DNA of 64,000 nt from Liquidambar formosana (lineage: Eukaryota > Streptophyta > Magnoliopsida > Saxifragales > Altingiaceae), in NCBI GenBank assembly GCA_039720395.1, contig CM077821.1, positions 42,468,792 through 42,532,791 on the forward strand. Direction: 5' to 3'. The position numbers were made by a program, and so were the translations under genes. The notes under the pieces were generated by a model. That model searched no databases, was not told the origin of the DNA, and saw only the letters and a program-made list of their open reading frames with translations. Below are positions 35,210-47,181 of the stretch, piece by piece; position 1 is the stretch's first letter; each line of letters begins with the position of its first letter.

Positions 35210-35957
35210 TTATATTGTGAGTTCCTGTTGTATGACGTATATCATTCTGAACTTTGTTACTTCCTTATGTTAAATGCTCTTCTTGTCTTACTTTTAGGAC
35301 AAGGAAGTGATCAAGTTGGAGCAGATCAAAGCCTCGGTGAATCTTCCATTCCACTCATTTTCTGGCAAGAATGAACAGTTGAAACTGGTTGCAGAAGAGC
35401 ACACTAAAGCCTTTGATATTTCACACCCTGAAGAATCTCTAACTGTTTCTGCTACCAGCAGTAATTTGGAAGAGATTATATTGTTAGAAAGTAATTCAGG
35501 TCCTGAGGAATCGGGAAATGGCGAATCAGAAGATGTGAATGTACATTCAGAGCACAGGGAGGACAATTCTACAGGGGCAGCATTAGAAATGGACGAGGGA
35601 GATGAGCCTATGTCTCTCTCTGATTTGTCCTCCAGCTTTCAAAAGTGCTTCCAGTCAATGAATCAAACAAGAAAAGCCAAACAAGTTGATAAATCTCAAG
35701 AATCTGTTGGCTTCTTGCAGTTGAAGCCATTTGATTACGAAGCTGCAAGAAAACAGATTAGATTTGGGGACAATCCAGAGAGAGAATCTGGGGCAGGGGG
35801 CAATGATAGTATTCGGGGTCGGTCTGATTCAGGGCGTAGGAAAAATCGTTCAGTTGTAGGTCAGGTTGACAAAGATGATGGGACAGGAGATTTCCCACAA
35901 GGTAGACGACGTCAGGCGTTTCCAGCAAGTGGTAACCGAAGTGCAACTTTTCGCTGA
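21260..35957 (+). CDS. RRP6L2: RRP6-like 2, exosome-associated 3'-5' exoribonuclease
   Basis: There are fourteen exons: 21260-22033, 23812-23967, 25603-25761, 25841-25924, 27793-27872, 27974-28024, 28553-28661, 31626-31708, 31858-31903, 32594-32681, 32807-32976, 34070-34429, 34510-34611 and 35298-35957. They give 973 aa and all phases close. The N-terminal exon has the Rrp6 N-terminal (PMC2NT-like) region around [20 protein letters not shown]. The DEDD-Y exonuclease follows: Asp312 and Glu314 in [13 protein letters not shown], Asp369 in [17 protein letters not shown], and Asp440 in the [12 protein letters not shown] motif with Tyr436. An HRDC domain (about 510-590) contains [19 protein letters not shown] and [18 protein letters not shown]. 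The C-terminal tail is acidic, ends basic, and carries [14 protein letters not shown]. The product should trim and degrade nuclear RNA (rRNA precursors, non-coding RNA) with the exosome. All catalytic residues are present. Intron 8 appears to use a GC donor. Confidence 0.95.
22660..23490 (-). mobile_element. LINE (L1-type) reverse-transcriptase remnant in RRP6L2 intron 1
   Basis: Read on the minus strand from about 23490 down: YPCLNK, then [109 protein letters not shown]. These are successive blocks of plant LINE ORF2 reverse transcriptase. The FADD catalytic block is damaged: SHLQSAILF stands where SHLQFADDT is usual. Frameshifts and a C-tract (23031-23049) break it. It is antisense to the host gene. 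Confidence 0.88.
23968..25602. other. RRP6L2 intron 2, no gene seen
   Basis: This 1.6 kb AT-rich intron has a purine-rich stretch near 25160-25310 and a T/G homopolymer run at 25501-25543. No element ends were found. Confidence 0.55.
25925..27792. other. RRP6L2 intron 4, no gene seen
   Basis: This 1.9 kb AT-rich intron has only short frames without recognisable content. Confidence 0.55.
28662..31625. other. RRP6L2 intron 7, no gene seen
   Basis: At 2.96 kb this is the longest intron of the gene. It separates the exonuclease active-site exon from the HRDC-side exons. It holds AT-rich sequence, C/T homopolymers near 30915-30985 and a short repeat (CTATAGTCAGGTGCTAT near 30505 and 30558). No transposon ends were recognised. 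Confidence 0.55.
31707..31712 (+). other. Probable GC splice donor of RRP6L2 intron 8
   Basis: The exon ends TATGG and the intron starts GCAAGT, an otherwise perfect donor with GC for GT. With the acceptor at 31856-31857 the join is phase-correct and gives YIYGLQEAAFN, the form expected for the family. A GT donor at 31713 with a second AG at 31863-31864 would also keep the frame but drop the Leu. Confidence 0.7.
32147..32518. mobile_element. Tourist-like MITE (PIF/Harbinger type) in RRP6L2 intron 9
   Basis: The termini are GAGCAACTCCAAGGGGGC and, reverse-complemented, GAGCAACTCCAACAGCAC. TTA flanks both sides (32144-32146 and 32519-32521). The interior is rich in GCTAGCTA-like words. At 372 bp it has no coding capacity. 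Confidence 0.8.
32977..34069. other. RRP6L2 intron 11, no gene seen
   Basis: This 1.1 kb AT-rich intron repeats the phrase GATAAAACCACA three times between 33055 and 33132. Nothing else was recognised. Confidence 0.55.
34612..35297. other. RRP6L2 intron 13, low-complexity
   Basis: It contains a C/T run, (GT)n near 34976-34995 and (TA)n at 35176-35201. No gene was seen. Confidence 0.6.
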
Positions 35958-36834
35958 GTTGTGAGGGTGCAGTAGCAAGGAACGCTTGCTTTGTGTTTTT
36001 CCTTCAACAGAAATGAAGAAAATGTTGCATTCCTTGAGTTGATAGTTGTCAAGAAATAAAAGTAAATGAAATGAAATGAAAGTAGAAGCATTTAAGACAG
36101 TTCAAAAGAGAAAGAAAAAATGGAAAGAAAAAAAAGAAGCTGCAGATGCAATGGCAAAGGAGCATTATAAAACTTGTCTGCAAGTTACGAGCTTTCATAA
36201 ATTATATAGAACAGAAGGTTCCAAGTTGTGGTTCGATTAGCACGAATGTGACTGACATTGCTATTGTTGGATGTCTACACGAAACCTGTTTTGTGCCTTG
36301 TGGTGGGGCAAAGTGGCTCTCTGCTTTGCTGTTCTGCAAAGGGAGAAAAAATGCAATTTTAATGGGGTAAAAAAATGAGGAAAATATATATATTTTTTAG
36401 CGGAAGTTTTCAACTTAGGACATGCTAATCGAATCAAGCCTGGAACTTCTGTTGTCCATCTTAGGGTAGTACCATGGAAAATTCATTTTGATTTCACGGT
36501 GTTTTGGGTTGGAAAAGTATTTTTATTGTTTTTTCGTTTTGGAATGAACACTGTTTTGGTGTTGGACAAAAAGGTTCACTGTATAAGGAAGTTGTTTGCC
36601 GTGATGACCACATGTTGGGTGCTTGATGAGTCCATTAAAACAAAGAAGCTTGCTTTTGTTCTTACTTAGACTCCCACCAGATTTATTGTAGCCAAACTGT
36701 TTGGCATGAAATTCTTGCTTTGAAGAGCATCCCGGGACATTTTTTTTTTTTTAATTATAAAAAATAAAAAATAAAAAATAAAAACCCTCTAATAATTTGT
36801 CCGAATTTTAATTTAGAGAAAATGTATTCTTCAA
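35958..36834. other. 3' flank of RRP6L2
   Basis: This holds the presumed 3' UTR and downstream sequence, with no gene recognised. The purine-rich segment 36040-36140 and the A/T run near 36740-36785 are low complexity. Confidence 0.5.
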
Positions 36835-37780
36835 TAAAAATTAGGGTAAATTGAAGAAAACCTCCCATGGTGTATGGGGAGGTCAACAGATAACCCCTTA
36901 ATGTTTGAATCTTATCAATGTGTCTCCCTAAGCTCATTTGGGGATAAATTGAGTTGACACCATTCCTATCACGTGCACTCTCTTCATACATACAAAAACA
37001 TTTCTTCTTGCCCAATTCGACCACGAGCGGATGACTGAGCGAGCTTCAAGAAGGCGAACTCCACAAATCGCCATCATCTCCAACAGCTCCCACTAAGCTT
37101 CATCCAATCTTGGGCCGCATTTCTTCTTGCCCTAACTACACGAGCAGATGACTCTTCGACCCAAATCGCCATCATAGAAGCAGAAACCTTCAAAGCCTTC
37201 CAACGACTCTTCGACCCAAGATCCATATTTATACTCATCCAAAAGTTGTTGGATATGGACTGCATGTGGCTATGTGTTTTTTTACCCCACTGATGGTCCC
37301 CATTGATGTTTAAAAAAGAGAACATGTTGTTGGCAGCTTGTGGTTTAATGATCCTATTTGAATTTTTAAATCAAAATAAATTCGTTAATTTACACACATC
37401 AAATTTCACTCCTAGTGGTTAGAAATTTTGTACCTGGTGAGCGCGCAAGAGTTAGAGGACGATCTTCTCTACATGGTGAGCATGCAAGAGTCGATCTGCT
37501 TTGTGTGGCTGATTTGCTCTGCTCGCTGTGGCTAAAATACAACGATTTAAGGAGAGGGAAAGAAAAAGAGAACAGGAGAGAGAAGGAGAGGGACAGAAAG
37601 AGAAGGAGAAGGATACGGAGAGAAAGAGATAAAGCGGGAGAGAATGAGATCGAGGGAGTGAAAGAGTGAGTTGAACGTGATTGAGAGAAGAGAATATAAA
37701 GATTAATGTCAAAACGCTGCATTTCACTATTGAAGGGCATTTTTGGCAATAACGATTTCATGTGCGTATTATGTGACTAA

Positions 37781-39133
37781 AGGTGTGTTTAGTTCGTGGT
37801 TTCCATGCCTGGGAATGGGTTTTGATTCCCCTTTCCTACGTTTGGGACGGACTCATTCCTGGCAAAGTTGCATGCCCGCTAGGCTGAGATTCCCACCAGG
37901 GTTGGGCGTTCGAAAACTAGGAAGGGTGGGTTTGCATTTGTTTGCTAGGGAATGAGTTTAAATAAAAAAACAATGCTAAGCGGAGAACAAATCTTAATTC
38001 CACTCATGTCCCTTTTCTTCATCCTCAAAACACAATCCACAGCAAAAAAAGCGTAAAGTTGCCCTTGCTCTTCTCACACACAACGGTAGCAGAGAAGCCC
38101 AACGACATGAATTTGATTGCCGGTGACGGAACTCCAATGACGTTGTGGGTATTGTAGTGGTCAACAATGATAAGCGAGTAGCTTTGACAGTGGGTATTGG
38201 TGGTGGTTGTAGGTATAGGCAATGGTTGATGGCGATGGTTGTGGATTTGAGATTTATTCTACTGTAGATCGAAGCTCTACTCTTCGTTGGATGAAGCCCT
38301 CTAATGGTCAAAACCTTCTACTAATCAAACCCTTTTAGTCACGGTGATCCTTCATAATCGAAGCCATCGAAGCCTTCTTCAAAAAAATTGCCTCGGGGTC
38401 GGATCGTATTTGTGCTTGGCCCTTGTTGGAGATTGGGGATTTGTTTATGCTCCATAAATATTGCTCCACGGGGTGGATTTGGGATTTGGAGATTGGACAA
38501 CAACAATGGATTTTAGTATCAAAACAAGTAGGGGTAGAGTTCCAAAACTAGCCACCATTTCATCTTTTTTTTGAATTTTTTGTGTAATAGTCGACTACAA
38601 GACAATATAGTCGACTATAACAGGCCTTAACAGCAAACCTTAGCTTCTGTTTGTTATAGTCAACTATATTATTATTATAGTCGACTATAACATGCGAACC
38701 AGTGTTTTTTTTTTTTTTTTTTTTAAAATTCTTTCCCGCGTTGATTCACTTTCTTTTTAAACATTCTCTCACCCTTTCTAAACCACCCAAACTGATACCT
38801 CTTCTCCCCAAATCGATTCAAACCTTAGAAATCTTCAATTTTCCCTTTCTCTCTCCTCTCCAAGATTAGGATTCTGTGAAGTAGATCGACGAGATCTACT
38901 TTTGAAAACACCATCTGCCCTTTTAATGATAAAGGGTATTGTAGGAATTTCATCATGATAGAAATCATGTTCCTGACCCAACCAAACATAGGAATCAGAA
39001 ATGTTAAAAGGATTCCTACTACCCATTCCCAACTAACCAAACGTGGGGATGGGTAATATTCATAACATTCCCATTCCCGAGTAATGCCTCATTCCTAGGA
39101 CTCACATTCCCATTACGTGAGCCAAACATACCC
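37781..39133. mobile_element. PIF/Harbinger-like element nested in the Mutator-like element
   Basis: The left end is AGGTGTGTTTAGTTCG, and the right end, reverse-complemented, is GGGTATGTTTGGCTCACG. TAA flanks both sides (37778-37780 and 39134-39136). GGGAATGGG words are repeated near both ends. No transposase was recognised. The interior carries palindromic TATAGTCGACTATA repeats. Confidence 0.65.
38587..38695. repeat. Palindromic TAGTCGACTA repeats
   Basis: Four copies of the palindrome ATAGTCGACTATA or near variants lie close together: TAATAGTCGACTACA near 38585, TATAGTCGACTATAAC near 38608, TATAGTCAACTATA near 38659 and TATAGTCGACTATAAC near 38677. One copy has A for G at the centre. Confidence 0.85.
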
Positions 39134-39998
39134 TAAGTTCCATATAATTTCATTAACGGAGAGTGACAGTGGGGCATATTGAAAAAAAATTAAAACATAA
39201 AAAGGCACATTGACAAAATTAAAAACATAAGAGAGGTTATCTGTTGACCCCTATATATCAGGGGGTTTTCTGCAATTTACCCTAAAAATTATTGCAGTTT
39301 TCTTCCAATTTAGTCAACATCCATTTCATAAAAACTGATTGCGTTGTTTACTTAAAAAAAAAAATGTTATTTTGACAAACCTTATAGAAATTCTTTTTCA
39401 AAACCTATTGTTTAAGTGGATCTTTTAATCATTTGTAATATAATACTATCTTTATTATGACATTCATCCATTTTCTCTATCTCCATTCGGCATTCCGTCA
39501 CTTGCAGCAAACCCATGACCATTTTCCCACTGAGAAAAACCCAACCATCAAGGAGCACTTCTCTCACATCACATAAATCACGCAGTTGGAGGTCCAAGTG
39601 GTATGTTCCACATATTACATAGATTTTTATTTTTATTATTTTTTAAAAAAAAAAAAATCATTTGGATAGGGGATCTAAGCAAAAAAAAAAAAATTTAAAC
39701 AATTTAACAATTTATGAAAGAAGAAATAAACAAAGTGTCAACTGATGTGGCGGTCTGGTATTGGAGGGTTGAAGTGTCAAGCATCTTAGACTCCTTAGAC
39801 GCCATCCCCTTCCAAAGGCCCGAACCCACGCACAGATAAAAGAAAGGCATAACGCCAAAAACTTCAAAACGCGACACAACTCCCAACTTTCACCAAAGCG
39901 GCCTTCTCTCATTTAATCCCCGTTGTTTCCTGCCTTCCCTTCCTTCCGTTGCCCATCTGAGAAATTACCGGAAAACATTTTCTCTCTCGCCAAACAGC

Positions 39999-40249
39999 AT
40001 GGCTGTGGAAGGAGGAGGCACGTTGTCGGAGATATACCAGAACTCTAAGAGGCTGCTGTTGAGAACCAGAGACGGATTAGAGAGGCTCGAGCGTCTCGAG
40101 TTCTCGTCGGCGAGTGGCGTCGATTCACCAGAACTCTCCTTTGCTATAAAGAGGGACATCTCTCAGATCCAATCCCTCTGCGTCGAGATGGATCGCCTCT
40201 GGCGTTCCGTGGCTGCCAAATCCCAGCGCGATCTCTGGAAAAGGTATTC

Positions 40250-40297
<48 letters not shown>

Positions 40298-43107
40298 GAA
40301 TTCATCGATTGCTTGATCCTGTTGCAATTAGCGGATCTATTGTTTCGTTAGCTATATGTTTGAAAATTTTGGTGAACTGCTGCTACAATTGCATATGCAC
40401 GTATGTATATGTATATAGTTATTGATGGATTGTGGATCTATAAACGGATTTTTCTTATTTTTTTATTTCGTGGGGAAATTTTAGATGAATTGTTTAGTTT
40501 AGGGACGAATATCTGATTGCTAGGTTTCAATTTTCTACTTTTATTTTGGATTTGATCGTTTTTTTTTTTCTTTTCCTGACAAATTTGAAAAGAGGGAGGG
40601 CTTGTGGGATAGAGTTTGTTTCTTTGCTTGTTCGTGGGCTTCGGTGGACAAATATTTTCAAGGTGTTCCGCTCTTTTTTATTTTTGGGAATTGGATCGAG
40701 GTTTGCTCCTCGAAGTGTGCTAAGAGGAGATGCGTGGGAGGTCATTTTTATCCTCCTTGAGGTTGTGTTTGGGTTGAGGATTAGAGAATTTGTAGGGGGA
40801 GGTATACTATTTGGCTTTTTGAGGCCTATTTTGTGTATGCTTTTAGTTTTTGTGGTGGTTCAGGAGATTAGCTATAGGTTTGTATTTGGCCAGAGGCTGT
40901 TTTTGTATTTTGATGGGATCCAATTTATGTGTCACCAGAAAAGTGGAACAAGTAGCTGAAGAGGCTGACTCGTTGAAGGAAAGTTTGGATAAGTATTTTT
41001 TAAGAAATCAAAAACGGATGATGGAAGCTAAAGAGAGAGCAGAATTGCTTGGAAGAGCTGTATGTAATCCTTCTGTTGTTTGATTTATTTAACAGTCAGT
41101 GACACTCTCTTGATTTGTTGCATAGAATTACCTTTACTTCACTTTTTAATGGATTTTTTTTTTTTATTTTTATCTTCTAGAATGGTGAATCATCTCATGT
41201 TTTGAGAATTTTTGATGAGGAAGCACAAGCAATGCAGTCAGCCCGTAATTCATCCATGATGTTGGAAGAAGCTTATATGACTGGAGTGGCCATCCTCTCC
41301 AAATATTCAGAGCAAAGGGATCGCTTGAAGGTATCAGCAATTTAGCACCTACATATTTTCTCTTACAAATGTTGAAAGTGTAATGTTACTATTGTTTTAA
41401 GTCATAATCTTCTCACTTTGTTAGCTTGTTTTCATAATAGACTTTTAACGTAACGGAGTGTAAATTAGGTCTTAAAATTTAAATTTTGTTAGCTTGTTAT
41501 CATAATAGAATTTTATGCCCATAATATATACTCCCTCCATTTCAAATTGATTGTCTTGTTTGAAAAACACATTTTTTAAGAAATCCCTCTTAAATGCTTT
41601 CTCATCCACCTTTATATTTTTATCTTCCAATTTTGCCCTCAAGTGTAGTACAATCATTAGTTGAGTTTATTTTGTCCATGTCATGCAAATTGTACCATGG
41701 ATATGGGTATTTTAGAAAATTGATTAAAATGAAGTCTTTGACTTTTTGACTAGGACAATAATTTTGAAACGGCCCAAAATGGAAAGGAAGACAAAATATG
41801 AAACGGAGGGAGTATTTTTTTATTTTTTATTTTTATTTTAAGAATCAAAGGGCAATTTTTTGAAGTAGGGGTATTTTTTATGACAGAGAACTTGGATTCA
41901 GCTTCAAAACTTTTTTGCTTTGTGAGAGTGTATATAGAAGGTGTATGTTAGAATCTCTATGTTTTTTATTTTCTTATTATTATTATTATTATTATAATTA
42001 TTTTTCCGGGAATTCAATTTAAATTGAAAGGTGGATCAGTTTTTGATTGAGTGGAGTATAAGTGGGTTTTGAAGTGTGGATTGGATGGTTAAATGTCATG
42101 GGACGTGATGCATGGAAGATTGGGTTCCTATAGACTACTATGGAGGTTTGCGTTGTTAGGTATGAAACTTTTTCACCCTCTGAAATTAGTTAAGCTGAAC
42201 AAGTTTTTGAAGACAACTCTAAACATTTGTCTGGAGATTGATGAATAATTAGGATCATAGTTACAAGAAGCTCCTATAGGATGTGGGAATTGAACTTTGG
42301 GAAGTGTAGGATGTGCGAATTGAACTTTGGGAAGTGGTGAGCACCATGCTTTGGAAGCATGTAACAGAACGCACATTGGAAGCGTATTCTTTGTGCTTCC
42401 ATCTTTTGTGTGGCTTCATTTTTTATTTTTTTTATTTTCTTATAACAACTATACAAACCTTATTCTTTTAGATCTTTGCAATGCCTTTTTTTTTTTTTTT
42501 TTATATATATATATATATATGCTATAATCATTTTTAGTGCTACTAGAAGCTTGTTTTTGTTATTATGAAGTTCAAATGTCTAATTCGTAATTGTATGGAA
42601 TTATGAGTGGATTTGCTGTAATTACATAAAACAAAACGATATTTTTAGAGATTTTTCATACGTGCTTCATGTAGCATATTTAAGAAGCTTATGGTTTACC
42701 ATATTTTTCTTCCATTACTTTCTATTCATTCCTTGTGGGTTTGTATTGCTGTCTGCTTCCCACTTTTATTTTTGAAGCCTTGCTTCCAGCTTCTGTTTCT
42801 TGCATCCGTCTTGCACTCTGGTCTCTGATTGCCAACTATGCGAGGATCATTAGGTTCCCATATTTATGACAGATGTAATGTATTTTTGCATGCTTATTGA
42901 TAAACAGCACACCAAAGCATCGGCTAGAACAGTTCATTTGTCTCCTGTGCTGCAGTTAGATAATTGTTTGGGAGGGCCTACATGTTGCCATGTTGGGGCA
43001 TTGCTTTCCCTGTTTAAAGAAGAATGAATCAGGCTGCGTTTATTTTATTTTATTTTCTTTTCTTTTTCTTTTGTCTTCCAGGACCTGTCTCACCCTGTTG
43101 TTTCTTC

Positions 43108-43138
<31 letters not shown>

Positions 43139-43585
43139 GGTAAAAGCTAAGAACTTCATTACTATGAATAGGCTACCAGTTGATTCTTAAATAGTCACTA
43201 CTCACTAGGGCTCTTCTTTGGGGTTTATGCAGAATAGGCTACAGTTGCAAATGTTTCATATTTATTTTTTACGTTGTGGAAATTCAGTTACAATTTACAT
43301 TTACTAATGCTCTTCATTTTTTAATTTTTTTTGTTTTGTTTTGTTTTGTGGGCATTGATTTTTCATTGCTAACACGATGCTAAGAGGCATGCCTTTTCAT
43401 AATTAAATTTTATATTGGTGCAGAGAGCACAACGGAAAGCGCTGGACATCCTTAACACAGTGGGGCTCTCCAACTCTGTATTGAAGATCATTGAGAGGCG
43501 GCACCGTGTTGATAAATGGATCAAATATGCAGGCATGGTTGTGACAGTCATCATCTTGTTTGCCCTTTTGAGGTGGACACGATGA
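39999..43585 (+). CDS. MEMB11: Membrin, Golgi Qb-SNARE
   Basis: The exons are 39999-40243, 40939-41059, 41181-41330 and 43424-43585, giving 225 aa, the same length I recall for Arabidopsis membrins. The N-terminal part contains EGGGTLSEIYQNSKRLLLRT and IQSLCVEMDRLWRSV. The SNARE motif spans roughly residues 130-195 (RIFDEEAQAMQSARNSSMML, GVAILSKYSEQRDRLK, KALDILNTVGLSNSVLKIIE). A single C-terminal membrane anchor follows, IKYAGMVVTVIILFALLRW, with only TR after it, so the protein is tail-anchored with a lumenal stub. It should act in ER-Golgi and intra-Golgi vesicle fusion. The start ATG is followed directly by the family N-terminus. MEMB11 and MEMB12 are too alike to separate from sequence memory. 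Intron 3 is 2.1 kb and contains a Stowaway MITE. Confidence 0.95.
41531..41812. mobile_element. Stowaway MITE in membrin intron 3
   Basis: It begins CTCCCTCCATTTCAAATTG and ends AAACGGAGGGAG, the Stowaway terminal inverted repeat, with TA on both sides (41529-41530 and 41813-41814). At 282 bp it has no coding capacity. Confidence 0.93.
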
Positions 43586-45142
43586 TCTGCTCCTTCATTC
43601 ATTGAATTAATCTAGTCTCTTTTTTGGATATATATATATATATATATATAATCAATTTTGTTTGCCTCAATCTGTTTGCCTTGTTGGAAAATGAGGTTGT
43701 GAAAGGCCGTATATAGAATGAATTTGTAGACAAAAAGGCCTTCATAGTCTTGAAGAATTGGGATGAAAAGCGCATCGCTAAAGACAATGCTGAGACAAGG
43801 CTTTCGTTTATTATTGACCATGAAGCAAATTCCAAACTGCTTTTAGTTACAAATCTTCCATCTTGGAATGGACGTGACACCACTTCTGTTCCAACTATAT
43901 TGTATAGACGTTTCTTTCTTGGTTGAAGTAGGAGGAATATATTGGTGAATGTTCTATTCTGAGTGTTGCCCAAATACATCTCAACAACCCTCCTGCCCTA
44001 GCTAGCAGCACCTGGGTTGACTCAGGCATCCGTTTGTGTTCAACTTTGATCCGACTAGGGTTCTTGGAAAGGTCCAGGTTCCAGGCAATGGAACAATTCA
44101 AGGTATTTTACCTAGTGTCGAAGGGTAAATCCGTCGCCTTAAATTGATAAATTCAAGAAAATTGTGATTATCATAACAAAAGTAAAACTTCAAAATAATG
44201 GCATTTTATAAATTTTAAAAATTGATCTTATAAAATTAATCATAAATGACTTTTTAACTTTTTTTTAAAAAAAAAAAATATTCAAATTCAAGGGATTAAT
44301 ATTATATGAAATATCATGAATTATTTAATTTTAAATTAGATAACCAAACATCTTCTGGATAGTGTGAATGAGGGACAAGCTTTAATTGAATACCCATTAT
44401 GGGTGATGATAACACGAGCATGCGTGTTAGCACGAAATACCTAACCCAGTACCCTCACAAGTCCTCCAAACGTACGCATTCCTCATAAGCATGCATTACA
44501 CATGCATTGCACCCAACCATCTAAACCCGTATTGAGCCGTCATTTTTAACATGAACAAACAGCCTCCCAGTTAATCAAATTTTCATATCAGTTTCCATAA
44601 GTCAGACTATCCTCTGTCAGCCACTGTTTGTACTTTCTCTCCTATGTTGTATTGTTGTGTGCCACCATCTGTAATACAACACTTCTGTCCCATTTTATTT
44701 AATAACAATTTTTATTTTAGAAATTCTTAAAATATATTTGCTATATTTTAAAAGTCAAAACTAATAATTACTCCCAAATTATTATTTTCTATATTTAAAA
44801 TTACAATTACTTAAACCATTCCAAAATTAGGTAAGATTGTAAAATTGAAAACTTAAAATACACAAGTAACATGAAAATTCATTTAATAAATCATTTTAAT
44901 GTGTGTGCTTAGTCTTGCTCGGACAGTATGAAACAGAGGAGAAAAATTTTCATGTAATTGTGATATGGTCAAGTGTTGTCATAAACTAATGAGAACTAAT
45001 CAAAGTAAGATTGTCAATGTACTTTTTAACCCATACAATCTTATTTTACTATATTTCTATTAGCTTATAACACCATTGGCCATAGTTACATAGAAGACTC
45101 ACTCTACAGGGAATAGTATGTTTAAAAAAAATAAAAAAAAAA

Positions 45143-45196
<54 letters not shown>

Positions 45197-47181
45197 GTGT
45201 CTTCAAAACCCATCTCCTTAAAAACTGCGGTAACAAGATTGAGACAGTAGTTTTAGAGAAGTGGAAAACCATGGTTTAAGGAACTTTAGAACAACAGTGG
45301 TCTTAGAAAAGTAGAAAACCATGGCTTTAGTAGTGCGACAAAACAAGCCACGCCTATAAATCCGATGGATAGACACAGTCAAAAGGACTACGGATTACAG
45401 CAGGAAAAATGTGAAATGTCCAACATGAAACCGTGCCACGTTTCACTTTCACCCACTTGGGGTGACGTGTTTATGCTGACTCCGCAATCTCCACGCCCCC
45501 GCGTCATTCTGCCCCCCATGCGATTGCGAAGACAGTTCAGAATACCAGCGTGAACACATGCCACGATGGCAACGACTTTTGTATAGGATTCGAGAAAACC
45601 CAGGTCCACATGTGGGTGCCACGTGATGGCACCTCGCCTTTCGAATTCCCCTTCAAATGTCCGAATTAACCTCAGTTTTTGTCCATCTCTAAAATTCGCA
45701 GCATTATTTTACTTTTCAAAATTCAATAATAATTAGTGGGTCACTTTTCACGTTGGGACATGATTCGCTTTCACATTAGAACAAACCTTTTTCGGCCTAA
45801 GTGGAATCTAATTGTTTATCTCAAGAATAAATGACACTTTCTAATTTTTATTTTTTTTTTCGTAAAAAAAAAAAAAAAAATTCTTTTGACTAAGAAATTG
45901 TCCCCCCAGCAAGAAAAATAAGAGAGTCAAGGATGGACCCTTGAAAGAAATTGATAAATGCATGTCAATTTAATAATTTTTTATTTATTGCTATTCAAGC
46001 TGATGTCACAACACTACTATTTTACCATCGAATCTTGAGAAGAAGATTGATATTTAATATCAAAGAAACCAACTGAAAAATAAAATGTTAGGGTCTGTAT
46101 CCTGTAATGCTTAGGATAAAATTGGTTGGTGACTTGCCTCAATTGAGAGACAAAAATAATTAATTTTCTATTTTTTTATATTAATATAGATGCTTGATTG
46201 TGTGTGCGCACGCACAACAACCATTTAGTTAATATATTTGAGCTCAAATTAATGTGATATTACGATTTTACCTATTTAAGTTTGTATTTATAAAGTAATG
46301 ATGAGAGTGTTTTAGGATTTCTAATAATTAGAAATGATGGCACATGTGATGTATGCGCATTTATGTATTTAAATGCGATTAAGCTAGTAATTTAAATGCA
46401 CTAAAAGATCTTTAGAAAAGGGTGCATGAATTAGGTAAGCCATAAAGCCTAGCTATTGAGGACCCATCTCGCACTTCCTTCTATCACCTTATCTATGGAT
46501 TGTAATTGGGAAACATTCGACTCGTTCATAAAAACTTGATTATTGGGTTTTAATTGTAACCACTTGCTTGCTGCTTTTACCTGTTTGATATTGTTGTGCG
46601 TTTATTCTTACAATATATTAGCGTTGATTGGCTTGCTAACTTCCTTGGTGCCCTCCAAATCAAGTGCCATCCACTGCTCTTGTCGGTGCAAAAAGGTAAG
46701 CCACCCTCCTCATACCAACTTTTTTTATTTTATTTTATTATATATTTTTTTTTAAGGGTCAAAGGTGTGTATACTTTCACGGAGGTATGTGTACAAAATA
46801 ATCTCACATTCTGCATAGTCTGCTAATAAATTTATGCATTCAATAATAAATAGTTGAATGTTTTGAACTTGCAATCTTTATTTCATAAATCGTGGTTTTT
46901 TGTCATTTATGTTATCCAAGGTCTTTAAACTAATTAACCAACAACTACGGATTATGGAGGAAATAAAAAAAGGGCTCCTTTTGTTTATGGGGGAAATGAC
47001 CTTTCAGTGACCACTTCCCAGATATAGTTGAGCATTTTCAAATGGTCCTATATCCACCAAGAACAAAAGCTAGCATTTTATACAAAGTTTAACCTGAAAG
47101 ATATGATTGATCTTGTCCTACTTTCATGGCCTTTTCAAGAGAATTTCCAAAATAATTTCGGTAATTTTTTTTTTAAATTAT
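43586..47181. other. Intergenic, no gene seen
   Basis: The membrin 3' UTR presumably occupies the first few hundred bases. The rest is AT-rich. A GC-richer patch at 45400-45640 has several ACGT cores, including CCACGTGATGGCAC near 45620, but no gene model. A plus frame at 46543-46755 has a hydrophobic stretch and Cys residues, but no family or clear promoter supports it. Confidence 0.5.
45144..45197. repeat. (GA)n microsatellite
   Basis: About 25 GA units follow an A-rich run. Confidence 0.95.

Larger units (their letters stand above)
36844..39282. mobile_element. Mutator-like element with nested insertion, upstream of membrin gene
   Basis: The left end is GGGTAAATTGAAGAAAACCT, and the right end, reverse-complemented, is GGGTAAATTGCAGAAAACCC. 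Both ends then carry GGTCAACAGATAACC-like sequence in the mirrored arrangement. TAAAAATTA flanks both sides (36835-36843 and 39283-39291), a perfect 9-bp duplication. The interior left part (36990-37730) is GC-richer and purine/pyrimidine-biased, with open frames but no recognised domain. A short duplication GGTGAGC(G/A)...GCAAGAGT occurs near 37436 and 37475. The element at 47965-48322 has related ends. Confidence 0.9.

Noticed and set aside
37415..37761. Overlapping long open frames on both strands rich in Arg/Glu or Ser/Leu
   Set aside because: They arise from a GAGA/CTCT purine-pyrimidine run inside a Mutator-like element, a common artefact of low complexity.
45365..45609. Open frames on both strands in a GC-rich patch
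   Set aside because: No recognisable motif, no splice partners and no promoter context. The patch is better read as spacer with ACGT-core words.
46543..46826. Hydrophobic, Cys-containing open frame followed by a GTAAGC donor
   Set aside because: It looks at first like a signal-peptide exon, but no downstream exon in phase or family could be found.
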